Shown: piece after piece, positions 1 to 7,005 of the stretch
Layout of the letters: each line of letters starts with the position of its first letter
Position numbering within the stretch: position 1 is the first letter of the stretch
Assembly (NCBI GenBank): GCA_021811145.1
Contig: JAJZPN010000016.1
Coordinates: forward strand, 1-35,240
Source: Pseudomonadota bacterium
Lineage (GTDB): Bacteria; Pseudomonadota; Gammaproteobacteria; Burkholderiales; Ferrovaceae
DNA length: 35,240 bases
Reading direction: 5' to 3'
Made by a program: the position numbers and the translations under genes
Notes under the pieces: model-generated
The model's database searches: none
What the model was told of the DNA's origin: nothing
Seen by the model: only the letters and a program-made list of their open reading frames with translations

Positions 1-345
1 TAATGCATTAATACGAGCTAACAATTCATCTAAATGAAATGGTTTAATCAAATAATCATCTGCCCCGTCATTTAATCCACCAATACGGTCATCAAGGCGA
101 TCTCGTGCAGAAATAATTAATACAGGTAATTTGGTGTTTTTACGTCGTAATATTTTTAATACTTCAAAACCACTTACCCCTGGAAGATTAATATCAAGTA
201 GTAAAAGAGAGTATTCAGAGTGAGTTATTGCCTGAAAAGCAGATTCTCCATCACGAAACCAATCGACAATAAATTTTGATAATTTTAGTGACTTAACAAT
301 ATTTTTTCCGATTGGTGCATCATCTTCAATTAGTAGTATTTTCAT
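1..345 (-). CDS. OmpR-family response regulator, C-terminus cut by window edge
   Basis: The minus strand from 345 to the window edge encodes 115 residues starting MKILLIEDDAPIG. They form an almost complete receiver domain: the acidic pair is at E7-D9, the phospho-acceptor Asp is in LLLLDINLPG, and the conserved Lys is in DDYLIKPF followed by a DELLARI helix, which is the usual hand-over to the DNA-binding part. This is the layout of the QseB/PmrA/BasR group of OmpR-type regulators. The winged-helix DNA-binding domain and any partner histidine kinase lie outside the window. The gene is divergent to the TonB-dependent receptor across about 190 bases that hold a palindrome and a hexamer direct repeat, so control of the uptake genes is a reasonable inference. 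The family call is firm; the exact subfamily is not. Confidence 0.9.
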   Translation of the reverse strand, partial: MKILLIEDDAPIGKNIVKSLKLSKFIVDWFRDGESAFQAITHSEYSLLLLDINLPGVSGFEVLKILRRKNTKLPVLIISARDRLDDRIGGLNDGADDYLIKPFHLDELLARINAL

Positions 346-370
346 GAAACCCTTGTCCCTATTAGGTTTT

Positions 371-390
371 GAGTGAGTTTAAACTCATTC
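371..390. promoter_or_regulatory. Palindrome upstream of the response regulator gene
   Basis: The core TGAGTTTAAACTCA (374-387) is a perfect 14-base palindrome. It extends to 20 bases with one mismatched pair. It sits about 25 bases upstream of the response regulator start, where an autoregulatory operator would be expected. No T-tract follows it, so it is not a terminator. The binding protein is unknown. Confidence 0.4.
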
Positions 391-469
391 TTAATAACTA
401 TTATTATGCTTATAGCAAATGAAGAATTAAATTTACCTTAAAAATATTTATATTTTTTTAAATTAATTA

Positions 470-486
470 TTTAACAAAACTTTAAC
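470..486 (+). promoter_or_regulatory. Hexamer direct repeat, candidate OmpR-family operator
   Basis: TTTAAC is repeated exactly with 5 bases between copies (470-475 and 481-486), an 11-base period. OmpR-family regulators of the PmrA/QseB type bind direct hexamer repeats with this spacing, one helical turn apart. The site lies about 50-70 bases before the TonB-receptor ATG, in the range of a -35 region, and the divergent neighbour is such a regulator. The surroundings are very AT-rich, so chance is possible. Confidence 0.4.
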
Positions 487-537
487 ATTAGTTCTACAGA
501 ATGCACTCATATTCTTTTTTTTAATTAGGAGGCATCA

Positions 538-2787
538 ATGAAGAAATCTAGAATTAATTTAATCACGCAATTATTATTGACCACCGTTTTTTCAACAACA
601 GTAGCACAACAAGCATTTGCAGTTGATTTTAATTCTGTTACTTCTGGTGTTCCGTTGGGTTCAGTGACAAGTGGTTCAAGTGCTGATTATGCTTCGGATC
701 CTTCAAGCGCTCCTAATCAAGCCCCTTCTCAGGCATCTTTAACAACTTATGAACCACAATCAGTTGTTAGTCAAAAATATATAAATAATTTTTTTACAGG
801 TAATGCAACTTACAGTGATGTTGCAGGAATAACTCCTGGTGCAGTTAGTGCCCCGATTAATGGATACGGTGGTTCAGATGTACCAACATTATCTATTCAT
901 GGGTTTCAAGATGGACAGTATAACGTTCTTTTTGATGGTATTCCCTTTGCTGATGGTCGCGATCAAACACACCATCAAAATCAATTTATGATGGCCTCTG
1001 ATATGGGTAGTGAAGTAGTTGATAGAGGCCCTGGGCGTGCTGATACTGTTGGTTTGGCTACATTTGGCGGAACTGTATATGTTAACTCAAAAGATCCGTT
1101 ACAAAACGCAGGAATTACTACGCGTTTACAATATGGTTCATTTAATACCCGCTTGTTTGGTGCGGAATTTGATACGGGTGATCTAAAAAACTATGGAGAT
1201 ACACGTGCTTATCTTGATGTGAATAACTCTCAGAGTGATGGTGCTTACGCATTAAATACGGTTCGAAGAACTAACGTGTTTGGTAAATTAATTAAACCGA
1301 TTAATGATAATAATACTATTACAATGGTTGGGATGGTAAATGATACGTTTCAACATGCTATTCAAGGCGGTACTCCAGATGGTATTGCCGCTAATGGTGG
1401 TGTAACACCAGGACTTAACTTTAACCCGTCAAGCCAAAATGCTTATGGTGCTAATCACGATCATTTTACAAGTTATATGTATTATATTCAGCTACAGTCC
1501 CAGTACGGAAAATGGAGTTTTGATAATAAGTTATTTACCACAGAATATACTCATACAAACTTACAAACTGCTAATCCCGGTGGTAATACAACTGATAATC
1601 CTACTGTTAATGGTTTTACTGGTACTCAAACCGTTAATAGTATTAATGGGTTAGTTAATTTTACTCAAAATGGAACCGATTTAATTGGTAATACTTCATT
1701 AACTCAAAATACTACCTATGGTGACGTATTTAGAGGTAAATATAGTTTTGGACGTGACGACTTAGGGATGGGTATTTGGGTTAATAGACAAACAGAACAA
1801 TCCAATCAATACGCTACAGATTTTACTGGTGGTTACCAATTTGGTGCGTCAGGTAATCAACTTTGGTTTAATAGCTATAACACTTATCAACCATACGTTG
1901 AATACACATGGAGACCCACAAAAAATCTAGAAATTACTCCAGGTGTTAAGTACGACATGATCAATGAAGACCAGTTAGCTGCTTACTCAGGAGCAGGAAC
2001 AGTAACTGGTTATGGTAGTGCGACTTATCATGCGTTACTTCCAAGTTTAGATATTCATTATTATTTACAAAAAAATTGGACTATTTATGCTCAAGCTGCG
2101 GAAGGCTTCTTGCCACCTCTAGCAAAACAAGCATTCAGAGCTAATAATGTTTTTGGTGTAAATGCTAATCTTAATCCGCAAAATACTAAAAACTTACAGT
2201 TAGGAACTGTTTATAAAGCAAATAGATATAGTATTTCAGCTGATACTTATTTTATTAATAATAATAATTTAACTCAAAGTGCAGGTATTGGCCCTGGTGG
2301 TTACACATTGTATACCAATGCAGGAAATACTAACTTTAGTGGTTTAGATACAGAAGCAACATATAAAGTAGGTTACGGTTATAGCTTGTATGGAAATTTT
2401 TCTTATGAAAGAACTCAGTCTGCAGCTTCATCACCTATTTACAATGCTCCGGTAACAACCTCTGCGCTAGGTGTTTTATATGACAAGAATAACTTCAATG
2501 CAAATATTATCGCAAAAGAGGTTGGAAGCCGAATTGGTGGTCAATGGGGAAGTAACAACAGTAACTATACTTTAGCAAGTTATACCTTAGTGAATTTAGC
2601 TGCTGGTTATAAGTTCACTCATATTTATGGTTATGCCCATGATACAGAGATTCAGTTGCAAGCTAATAACATTACTAACCGATTTGATCCGGTTTGGTTT
2701 AATGGGGCAACAGCAGTCAATTCTAACCCATTGTTGTATACATTATTTGGACGTACTTTCAACGTGAATTTAACAACCACATTTTAA
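538..2787 (+). CDS. TonB-dependent outer-membrane receptor
   Basis: A 749-residue outer-membrane transporter that takes a ligand, probably a metal chelate, into the periplasm using energy from TonB. A signal peptide ends at about A28 (AFA). A Ser/Pro/Ala-rich stretch of about 40 residues follows, then a plug domain at about residues 70-190 containing a SIHGFQDGQYN segment and DGIPFADG, close to the usual SIRG and DGIP plug motifs. The rest is Asn/Tyr/Gly-rich beta-barrel sequence ending in aromatic Phe (NVNLTTTF), as expected for an outer-membrane barrel. No clear Ton box was recognised. The start has a good ribosome site (TAGGAGG). exbB, exbD and tonB follow directly, so this is a dedicated receptor with its own energiser. 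The ligand cannot be read from the sequence; the b561 and PepSY genes downstream suggest iron, which is inference. Confidence 0.9.
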   Translation: MKKSRINLITQLLLTTVFSTTVAQQAFAVDFNSVTSGVPLGSVTSGSSADYASDPSSAPNQAPSQASLTTYEPQSVVSQKYINNFFTGNATYSDVAGITPGAVSAPINGYGGSDVPTLSIHGFQDGQYNVLFDGIPFADGRDQTHHQNQFMMASDMGSEVVDRGPGRADTVGLATFGGTVYVNSKDPLQNAGITTRLQYGSFNTRLFGAEFDTGDLKNYGDTRAYLDVNNSQSDGAYALNTVRRTNVFGKLIKPINDNNTITMVGMVNDTFQHAIQGGTPDGIAANGGVTPGLNFNPSSQNAYGANHDHFTSYMYYIQLQSQYGKWSFDNKLFTTEYTHTNLQTANPGGNTTDNPTVNGFTGTQTVNSINGLVNFTQNGTDLIGNTSLTQNTTYGDVFRGKYSFGRDDLGMGIWVNRQTEQSNQYATDFTGGYQFGASGNQLWFNSYNTYQPYVEYTWRPTKNLEITPGVKYDMINEDQLAAYSGAGTVTGYGSATYHALLPSLDIHYYLQKNWTIYAQAAEGFLPPLAKQAFRANNVFGVNANLNPQNTKNLQLGTVYKANRYSISADTYFINNNNLTQSAGIGPGGYTLYTNAGNTNFSGLDTEATYKVGYGYSLYGNFSYERTQSAASSPIYNAPVTTSALGVLYDKNNFNANIIAKEVGSRIGGQWGSNNSNYTLASYTLVNLAAGYKFTHIYGYAHDTEIQLQANNITNRFDPVWFNGATAVNSNPLLYTLFGRTFNVNLTTTF

Positions 2788-2809
2788 TTAGCGAGGAAAG
2801 GAGTCTAAA

Positions 2810-3487
2810 ATGGATTTACAATCAATACAACGTATAGCAGGTGATTCAGGCGGTATAGTTTATCTAATGGCACTCATGTTGTTAGTTGGTCTTACTGTAA
2901 TTATTGAAAGAAGTTATTACTTCTGGAAAATAAACACCCAGGGTCAACATGTGATGACTGCTTTAGAGGGATCAGAAACGCTTGATCAAGGGTTACTAGA
3001 TAAACTTGGTGAAGGATTTTCACACACACCGCACTGTAAAGTAGTTAAAACTGCTTTAGAACATAACTTGAATCATGATTTTGATCGTATCTCTGACAAA
3101 CTTGATGAATCAATTATGCGCGAAGCACCAAGTATTGATCGATTCCTTTGGATCTTGGACACCATTGTAACCATGGCCCCCTTGTTGGGGCTGTTGGGAA
3201 CAATTATTGGTATGTTTAATGCGTTCCAAGTTCTAGGAAGTGCTGGGGGTAGTGAGCCGACTAAAATTACTGGGGGCGTTGCTGAAGCGTTAATCGCAAC
3301 GGCTTCTGGTTTATTTATTGCGATTATTGGACTCTTTTTCTTTAACGCCTTGAATAATCGCGTACGTATTATTATGCATCAACTTGAAACCATCAAAAAA
3401 ATGCTACTAAACCGTATGTATCACCATTATCCTGATATGGTTTCAGAGCGTGTAGTGAATGAAAAAGCTACTCTTAAGGGAGTGTAA
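2810..3487 (+). CDS. exbB: ExbB / MotA-TolQ-ExbB family proton channel subunit
   Basis: A 225-residue inner-membrane protein that with ExbD uses the proton gradient to drive TonB. There are three membrane segments: residues about 16-35, a second in the motif TMAPLLGLLGTIIGMF, and a third in EALIATASGLFIAIIGLFFF. The second and third carry the small-residue pattern of the ExbB/TolQ/MotA pore, including the conserved Thr and Pro. The cytoplasmic loop lies between segments one and two. The gene starts 22 bases after the receptor stop with a strong ribosome site (GAGGAAAGGAG), and exbD begins 2 bases after its stop, so the genes are almost certainly cotranscribed. TolQ is the alternative, but the neighbouring receptor and tonB make ExbB far more likely. 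Confidence 0.93.
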   Translation: MDLQSIQRIAGDSGGIVYLMALMLLVGLTVIIERSYYFWKINTQGQHVMTALEGSETLDQGLLDKLGEGFSHTPHCKVVKTALEHNLNHDFDRISDKLDESIMREAPSIDRFLWILDTIVTMAPLLGLLGTIIGMFNAFQVLGSAGGSEPTKITGGVAEALIATASGLFIAIIGLFFFNALNNRVRIIMHQLETIKKMLLNRMYHHYPDMVSERVVNEKATLKGV

Positions 3488-3489
3488 AG

Positions 3490-3891
3490 ATGTCATCTCT
3501 TAAGTATTTCGAAACCAAAAAAGCGCGTATTGAGATCATTCCTATGATCGATATTATGTTCTTTCTCTTGGTGTTTTTTATCATGATTACACTTCACATG
3601 ATTCCAGTGAGTGGTGTGTCATCAAATTTATCTAAAAGTACCACGGCCTCAGATTTGAATCATCCTAATGTGATTGTAAGTGTTAATGCTGCTGGCGAAA
3701 TCATTGTGGATGATAAGCATCTTGACATGGAGCAGTTAGATAAACTGATTGAGTCAAAAGGGGACCCTGCAAAAACAGTAGTGACTATTGCAGCCACTAA
3801 AGACACATCCATGCAAACTTTGATGAAGATTATGGATGCCTGTCGTGAAGCAGGAGTGACTCAAGTTGGCTTAGCGGCTCAAAAAATCTAA
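3490..3891 (+). CDS. exbD: ExbD / TolR family biopolymer transport protein
   Basis: A 133-residue protein with one N-terminal membrane helix (about residues 17-38) and a periplasmic domain. The helix holds the essential acidic residue in IPMIDIMFFLLVFF, the Asp that carries protons in ExbD and TolR. The C-terminal part (from about residue 50) has the ExbD/TolR fold pattern, with repeated beta-strand segments such as VIVSVNAAGEIIVDD and VTIAATKDTSMQTLMKIMD. It is tightly coupled to exbB (2-base gap) and is followed 9 bases later by tonB. It acts in the ExbB-ExbD motor that energises TonB for the receptor upstream. Confidence 0.93.
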   Translation: MSSLKYFETKKARIEIIPMIDIMFFLLVFFIMITLHMIPVSGVSSNLSKSTTASDLNHPNVIVSVNAAGEIIVDDKHLDMEQLDKLIESKGDPAKTVVTIAATKDTSMQTLMKIMDACREAGVTQVGLAAQKI

Positions 3892-3900
3892 CAAGGAATT

Positions 3901-4560
3901 GTGATCGTGAAATTGTCTTTAACTCGATCTGTGTCAGCCGCATTCGTCATGGAATGCGTGCTGGTTTTAGGTATTTTTATTTTAATTAACCACACTGCAC
4001 CTATCCCATTGCCTAAGCCTCAACCGGTAATGATGGTGACAATGAACGCCGTGTTGCCTGCACCGCCCACACCAGCGCCGCCAAAACCTGTTGTTAAGAC
4101 TCCTCCAAAACCTAAACTTGATCCTCACGCAATTAAAAAAGAAGTGGTTAAAAAGGTTGATCCAAAACCGACAAAATCTGAAGAAGTGACGAAACCCACG
4201 CCTACCACTTCAGAAGCAAAAAGTATTACTCAACCATCTAAACCTGTTGCAGCAGCACAGGGGAAACCAGATATTAATGGTGTTTTTAAAGAAAAGGTTC
4301 GTTCAGCAGTACAAGATGCTGTGATCTATCCCGCTGCAGCAAAGATTGCACATTTGGTGGGTCAAGTACAAGTATGGTTTATGTATCGTGATGGTCGAGT
4401 CAGTTCACCGAGAATTTTAACTAGCAGTGGATCTGCCATGCTTGATCGTGCTGCTTTGGCTGCAGTAAGTAGTGCTTCATATCCAATGCCAACCAAAGAG
4501 TTAGCAGATCGTGATTTACCTTTTGAGATCTGGGTTAAATTTACTCAGGCTGCAGATTAG
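3901..4560 (+). CDS. tonB: TonB energy-transducing protein
   Basis: A 219-residue protein that spans the periplasm and passes motor energy to the outer-membrane receptor. A single N-terminal helix (about residues 12-30) is followed by a Pro/Lys-rich periplasmic linker (about 35-115, with runs such as PAPPTPAPPKP), then the C-terminal TonB domain (about 130-219) with YPAAAKIAHLVGQVQVWFMYRDG and a GSAMLDRAALAAV helix. This is the classic TonB architecture. GTG at 3901 and GTG at 3907 are both possible starts after the ribosome site AAGGA; the change would be two residues. It belongs to the receptor-exbB-exbD-tonB unit. Having its own TonB suggests that this receptor has a dedicated system. Confidence 0.92.
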   Translation: MIVKLSLTRSVSAAFVMECVLVLGIFILINHTAPIPLPKPQPVMMVTMNAVLPAPPTPAPPKPVVKTPPKPKLDPHAIKKEVVKKVDPKPTKSEEVTKPTPTTSEAKSITQPSKPVAAAQGKPDINGVFKEKVRSAVQDAVIYPAAAKIAHLVGQVQVWFMYRDGRVSSPRILTSSGSAMLDRAALAAVSSASYPMPTKELADRDLPFEIWVKFTQAAD

Positions 4561-4598
4561 TTAAGCTTTATTTAAGAGTCCTATCACTATAATTCACC

Positions 4599-5186
4599 AT
4601 GTTAACTAAACATTCAAACCTAATGACCAGGTACCCATTTCTTTTTCAATTGAACCATTGGATTACTGCTTTCTTAATTGCTGCAGTACTAGTCATGATT
4701 GAAGTTAGAGATTTATTTGATGCCACAACAATTCGTCGTCAATTATTAACATTGCATATGGAATTAGGGGTGACTGTCCTATTTTTTATTTTTTTAAGGA
4801 TATGTCAACGTCTCTTTTTTAAAATAGTACCAGCACCAGAAGTATCCATTCCTTACAGCAAACTGTTGTCTCATCTTGTTCATGTGATTCTTTATTTATT
4901 GTTAGTCTTCGCTCCATTACTGGGCTTATTAGCTAAGCAAATGAGAGGTGATGATGTGTTTTGGTTTGGTACGCTATTACCTGTTTTAATCAGTGATGAT
5001 GTGGGATTGCCTTACGCCAAAACAGCGAAGTCTATTCATGAGTATTTAGGTAATTGGTTAATGTATGTGGCGTTATTACATATTAGCGCTGCCATAATTC
5101 ACCAATGGTTTTTTAAAGATAATTTAATCAGTAGAATGCTACCCCGATTTTTTAACCAAGGAGAAACAAATGAAACAAACCATTAA
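4599..5186 (+). CDS. Cytochrome b561-like di-haem membrane protein
   Basis: A 195-residue protein with four predicted membrane helices and the histidine spacing of bacterial cytochrome b561: H20 in NHWITAF, H53 in TLHMEL, H92 and H95 in SHLVHVILY, H147 in SIHEYLG, and H161 and H168 in HISAAIIHQW. In this family such histidines ligate two b-type haems and move electrons across the inner membrane, commonly from quinol. It follows tonB by 38 bases and overlaps the PepSY gene by 17 bases. The context suggests electron delivery for reducing the imported metal (for example ferric iron) in the periplasm; that role is inference. No clear ribosome site precedes ATG 4599. A TATAAT sequence at 4588-4593 lies so close that any transcript from it would be nearly leaderless. 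Confidence 0.8.
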   Translation: MLTKHSNLMTRYPFLFQLNHWITAFLIAAVLVMIEVRDLFDATTIRRQLLTLHMELGVTVLFFIFLRICQRLFFKIVPAPEVSIPYSKLLSHLVHVILYLLLVFAPLLGLLAKQMRGDDVFWFGTLLPVLISDDVGLPYAKTAKSIHEYLGNWLMYVALLHISAAIIHQWFFKDNLISRMLPRFFNQGETNETNH

Positions 5187-5472
5187 ATTAGTGGCTTTTG
5201 CCTCTTTAGCAGTTGCTGTTATGTCTAACGCATTGGCTTATAGTGGTGAGCGTTATGCAAAAGATGCCAAAATTACTATTGATGAAGCCCGTAAAATTGC
5301 TTTGAAAGCTTTCCCAGGAACAGTGGTTGAAGAAGAGTTAGAACATAAAACAGGCGGTAGTGGTTTACGTTATTCTTTTGATATTCGCTCAAGCAAACAT
5401 GAAACTCATGAAGTGGGTATTGATGCCAAAGATGGTACTGTATTACAAAACGGAAAAGACAATGACGAATAG
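5170..5472 (+). CDS. Secreted PepSY-domain protein
   Basis: A 100-residue periplasmic protein. The N-terminus has a signal peptide (MKQTIKLVAFASLAVAVMSN, cleavage near ALA at residues 22-24). The rest is one PepSY domain: ITIDEARKIALKAFPGTVVEEELEH, then YSFDIRSSKHETHEVGIDAKDGTVL, the usual helix followed by strands ending in a Val/Asp/Gly turn. PepSY proteins bind or inhibit partners in the periplasm and occur beside two-component systems and ferric reductases. It begins inside the end of the b561 gene with a good ribosome site (AAGGAG), so it is translationally coupled to it. The divergent response regulator strengthens the idea of a sensed metal-uptake unit; the exact role is unknown. A terminator follows. 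Confidence 0.8.
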   Translation: MKQTIKLVAFASLAVAVMSNALAYSGERYAKDAKITIDEARKIALKAFPGTVVEEELEHKTGGSGLRYSFDIRSSKHETHEVGIDAKDGTVLQNGKDNDE

Positions 5473-5504
5473 TCATTAAGCTAGCTAACTGTTGACTAGC
5501 ATTA

Positions 5505-5542
5505 ACCGTCATGTTTTTTAGTGATTTCATGGCGGTTTTTTT
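5505..5542 (+). terminator. Rho-independent terminator of the TonB operon
   Basis: A 9-base stem pairs ACCGTCATG (5505-5513) with CATGGCGGT (5528-5536), with one G-T pair, and runs into a tract of seven T (5536-5542). It follows the PepSY stop by about 30 bases and would end transcripts from the receptor operon. Confidence 0.8.
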
Positions 5543-5548
5543 ACGCAT

Positions 5549-5576
5549 AAAAAAGCCGCTATTAAGCGGCATTTTT
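5549..5576 (-). terminator. Bidirectional terminator after rpmG
   Basis: GCCGCT (5555-5560) pairs with AGCGGC (5565-5570) across a 4-base loop. Six A precede it and five T follow it, so it has a T-tract on both strands. On the minus strand it closes the rpmB-rpmG unit; on the plus strand it backs up the operon terminator just before it. Confidence 0.8.
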
Positions 5577-5598
5577 AACAAAGAATCCAATATCAAAA

Positions 5599-5754
5599 CT
5601 ATTTGATTTTTGCTTCCTTGTAAGGCACATGCTTACGAGCAACGGGATCGTATTTTTTGATTTCCATCTTTTCAGGAGTGGTCTTTTTATTTTTGGTAGT
5701 GGTATAAAAATGACCTGTACCTGCTGTTGATTCGAGTTTAATTTTATCACGCAT
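5599..5754 (-). CDS. rpmG: 50S ribosomal protein L33
   Basis: A 51-residue basic protein starting [20 protein letters not shown] and ending in PYKEAKIK. The length and sequence are those of bacterial L33 without the zinc-binding Cys pairs (the Cys-minus form). The sequence [18 protein letters not shown] is the typical C-terminus. L33 sits in the large subunit near the E-site. It follows rpmB by 17 bases on the minus strand, the conserved rpmB-rpmG order of Proteobacteria, and is closed by the bidirectional terminator at 5549-5576. The loss of the zinc ligands is normal in many Proteobacteria. Confidence 0.95.
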   Translation of the reverse strand: MRDKIKLESTAGTGHFYTTTKNKKTTPEKMEIKKYDPVARKHVPYKEAKIK

Positions 5755-5771
5755 GATAAGTATCCTTTATA

Positions 5772-6008
5772 TTAGGCCTGAAGACCTTTCTCACCTAATT
5801 CAGCTAATACTACGTCGATACCTTTTTTATCGATCAAACGTAGACCTGCATTGGATACGCGCAAGCGAATCCAGCGATTTTGGCTTTCAACCCAAAAACG
5901 ACGATACTGCAAATTAGGCAGAAAACGGCGTTTGGTTTTATTGTTGGCGTGTGAAACGTTATTGCCAACCATTGGTTTTTTTCCTGTCACTGCACATACG
6001 CGTGCCAT
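5772..6008 (-). CDS. rpmB: 50S ribosomal protein L28
   Basis: A 78-residue protein starting [20 protein letters not shown], the standard L28 N-terminus. The reading frame stays open 18 bases further upstream, but this ATG at 6008 has the correct L28 start and a GGAGA ribosome site just before it. Conserved parts include [16 protein letters not shown] and the C-terminal [11 protein letters not shown]28 is a large-subunit protein needed for subunit joining. It is the first gene of the rpmB-rpmG pair, with a recognisable promoter at 6043-6071. Confidence 0.96.
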   Translation of the reverse strand: MARVCAVTGKKPMVGNNVSHANNKTKRRFLPNLQYRRFWVESQNRWIRLRVSNAGLRLIDKKGIDVVLAELGEKGLQA

Positions 6009-6042
6009 GGCTATCTCCAAGAACAACTAAAATTAAACCGAA

Positions 6043-6071
6043 ATTATGGCATAAAGGGCGCTTTCGTTCAA
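6043..6071 (-). promoter_or_regulatory. Sigma-70 type promoter for rpmB-rpmG
   Basis: Read on the minus strand: TTGAAC (6071-6066), a 17-base spacer, then CATAAT (6048-6043). The hexamers match the consensus at 4/6 and 5/6 positions. The -10 lies about 35 bases before the rpmB start, a normal leader length. Confidence 0.55.
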
Positions 6072-6179
6072 GTTTTGTTGCGTTTTCTGTCAATATTACA
6101 CATTTAAATTGTTAATTTACTGATTTTAATGACTTTTTTTGTTTGTAGGCGTAAGGTAATTATTAATAAAGGGGGAGAT

Positions 6180-6833
6180 GTGACACGCATTTTTATTGGG
6201 TCAATTAAAGCCATACGTCAAACAGGCACGCCTACCGGAATCTATAAAGAGGAGGTGAGAGAGCCTATACTCTGTTCTCTTACTGGCTTTACTGGTGACA
6301 AGCAGGCTGACTTATCTGTCCATGGTGGAGCTGATAAAGCCATTCATTATTATCCTGATAGGCATTATTTAGAGTTAAAGCAGTTTTTTCCTGAGATTAT
6401 TCATGAACTTCAGCCCGGTTCGCTCGGGGAAAATTTATCTCATCATCAGTTTGATGAGAGTAATGTACATATAGGGGATGTGTGGCAAATTGGCCAAGCC
6501 TTTTTACAAATTACCCAACCTCGTCATCCTTGCTGGAAAATAGATGCTAAATTTGAAACCAAAGGATTAACTGCTTTTATTGTTGAGCAATTACTTACTG
6601 GCTGGTATTTTAAAGTACTTGAGCCAGGCCTTATATGTCCTGATGATAATTGGGTGAAGGTAAGTAGTAGTAATTGTCGGTTTACCTTAAAAGAAGTTCA
6701 ACATATATGTCGTCAACATCGACCACCCATTGATGACTTAGATCACATATGTAATGCTGAGGGGATTGCAAAACGCTGGTCTCATACATTAGTTGAAAGA
6801 GTCAGATGGTTAGAATCACATCCACATAGTTAA
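6180..6833 (+). CDS. yiiM: YiiM-like MOSC-domain protein
   Basis: A 217-residue protein similar along its length to E. coli YiiM, a MOSC-domain protein reported to reduce N-hydroxylated compounds using the molybdenum cofactor. The MOSC core runs from about residue 25 to 160: GFTGDKQADLSVHGGADKAIHYYP, GSLGENL, and the conserved Cys at position 118 in QPRHPCWKI, which in this fold ligates the sulfurated Mo cofactor. The C-terminal helical tail (from about 165) is the YiiM-specific 3-alpha extension. The GTG at 6180 is preferred over an in-frame start at 6129 because it is preceded by GGGGGAG and matches the family N-terminus (MTRIFIGSIKAI). It stands as a single gene. No Mo-cofactor gene is nearby. 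Confidence 0.85.
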   Translation: MTRIFIGSIKAIRQTGTPTGIYKEEVREPILCSLTGFTGDKQADLSVHGGADKAIHYYPDRHYLELKQFFPEIIHELQPGSLGENLSHHQFDESNVHIGDVWQIGQAFLQITQPRHPCWKIDAKFETKGLTAFIVEQLLTGWYFKVLEPGLICPDDNWVKVSSSNCRFTLKEVQHICRQHRPPIDDLDHICNAEGIAKRWSHTLVERVRWLESHPHS

Positions 6834-6876
6834 TTTGTTAGAATACTGACAGAAAATAAATTAAAGAGCTTTGATT

Positions 6877-6954
6877 ATGTGGATGGAAATGGTTCAAACC
6901 CTAGTGGTCGTGATTATTGTTCTGGCAGTCATTTTGTATGCTGTTGGTATTTAA
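6877..6954 (+). CDS. Candidate 25-residue single-helix membrane peptide
   Basis: A short open frame reads MWMEMVQTLVVVIIVLAVILYAVGI. It is one uninterrupted hydrophobic helix of about 19 residues after a short N-terminus with one acidic residue. AAAGAG lies about 6-10 bases before the ATG as a possible ribosome site. It sits in the gap between yiiM and coaBC. Small single-helix proteins of this size are real in many bacteria (for example subunits of oxidases and transporters), but this one matches none I recognise. A chance frame is possible; the solid helix and ribosome site argue for it. Confidence 0.4.
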   Translation: MWMEMVQTLVVVIIVLAVILYAVGI

Positions 6955-7005
6955 TTCGATATTATTAAGCTTTATTAGCCAACTATCTTCTAGCAAAATA
7001 ATTCC

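Noticed and set aside
1439..1654. Open frame of 71 residues inside the TonB-receptor gene
   Set aside because: It is in a different frame of a clear receptor gene, is rich in Ile/Leu from AT-rich codons and has no family features.
4565..4593. Possible promoter (TATAAT at 4588) before the cytochrome b561 gene
   Set aside because: The -10 is perfect, but no acceptable -35 lies upstream (GCTTTA, 2/6), and transcription would begin at the start codon. In AT-rich DNA this is weak evidence, so it is not listed as a promoter.
5276..5750. Minus-strand frames opposite the PepSY gene and over rpmG
   Set aside because: The first is antisense to a gene with clear domain features. The second overlaps the true L33 frame, which is in another register and matches L33 exactly.
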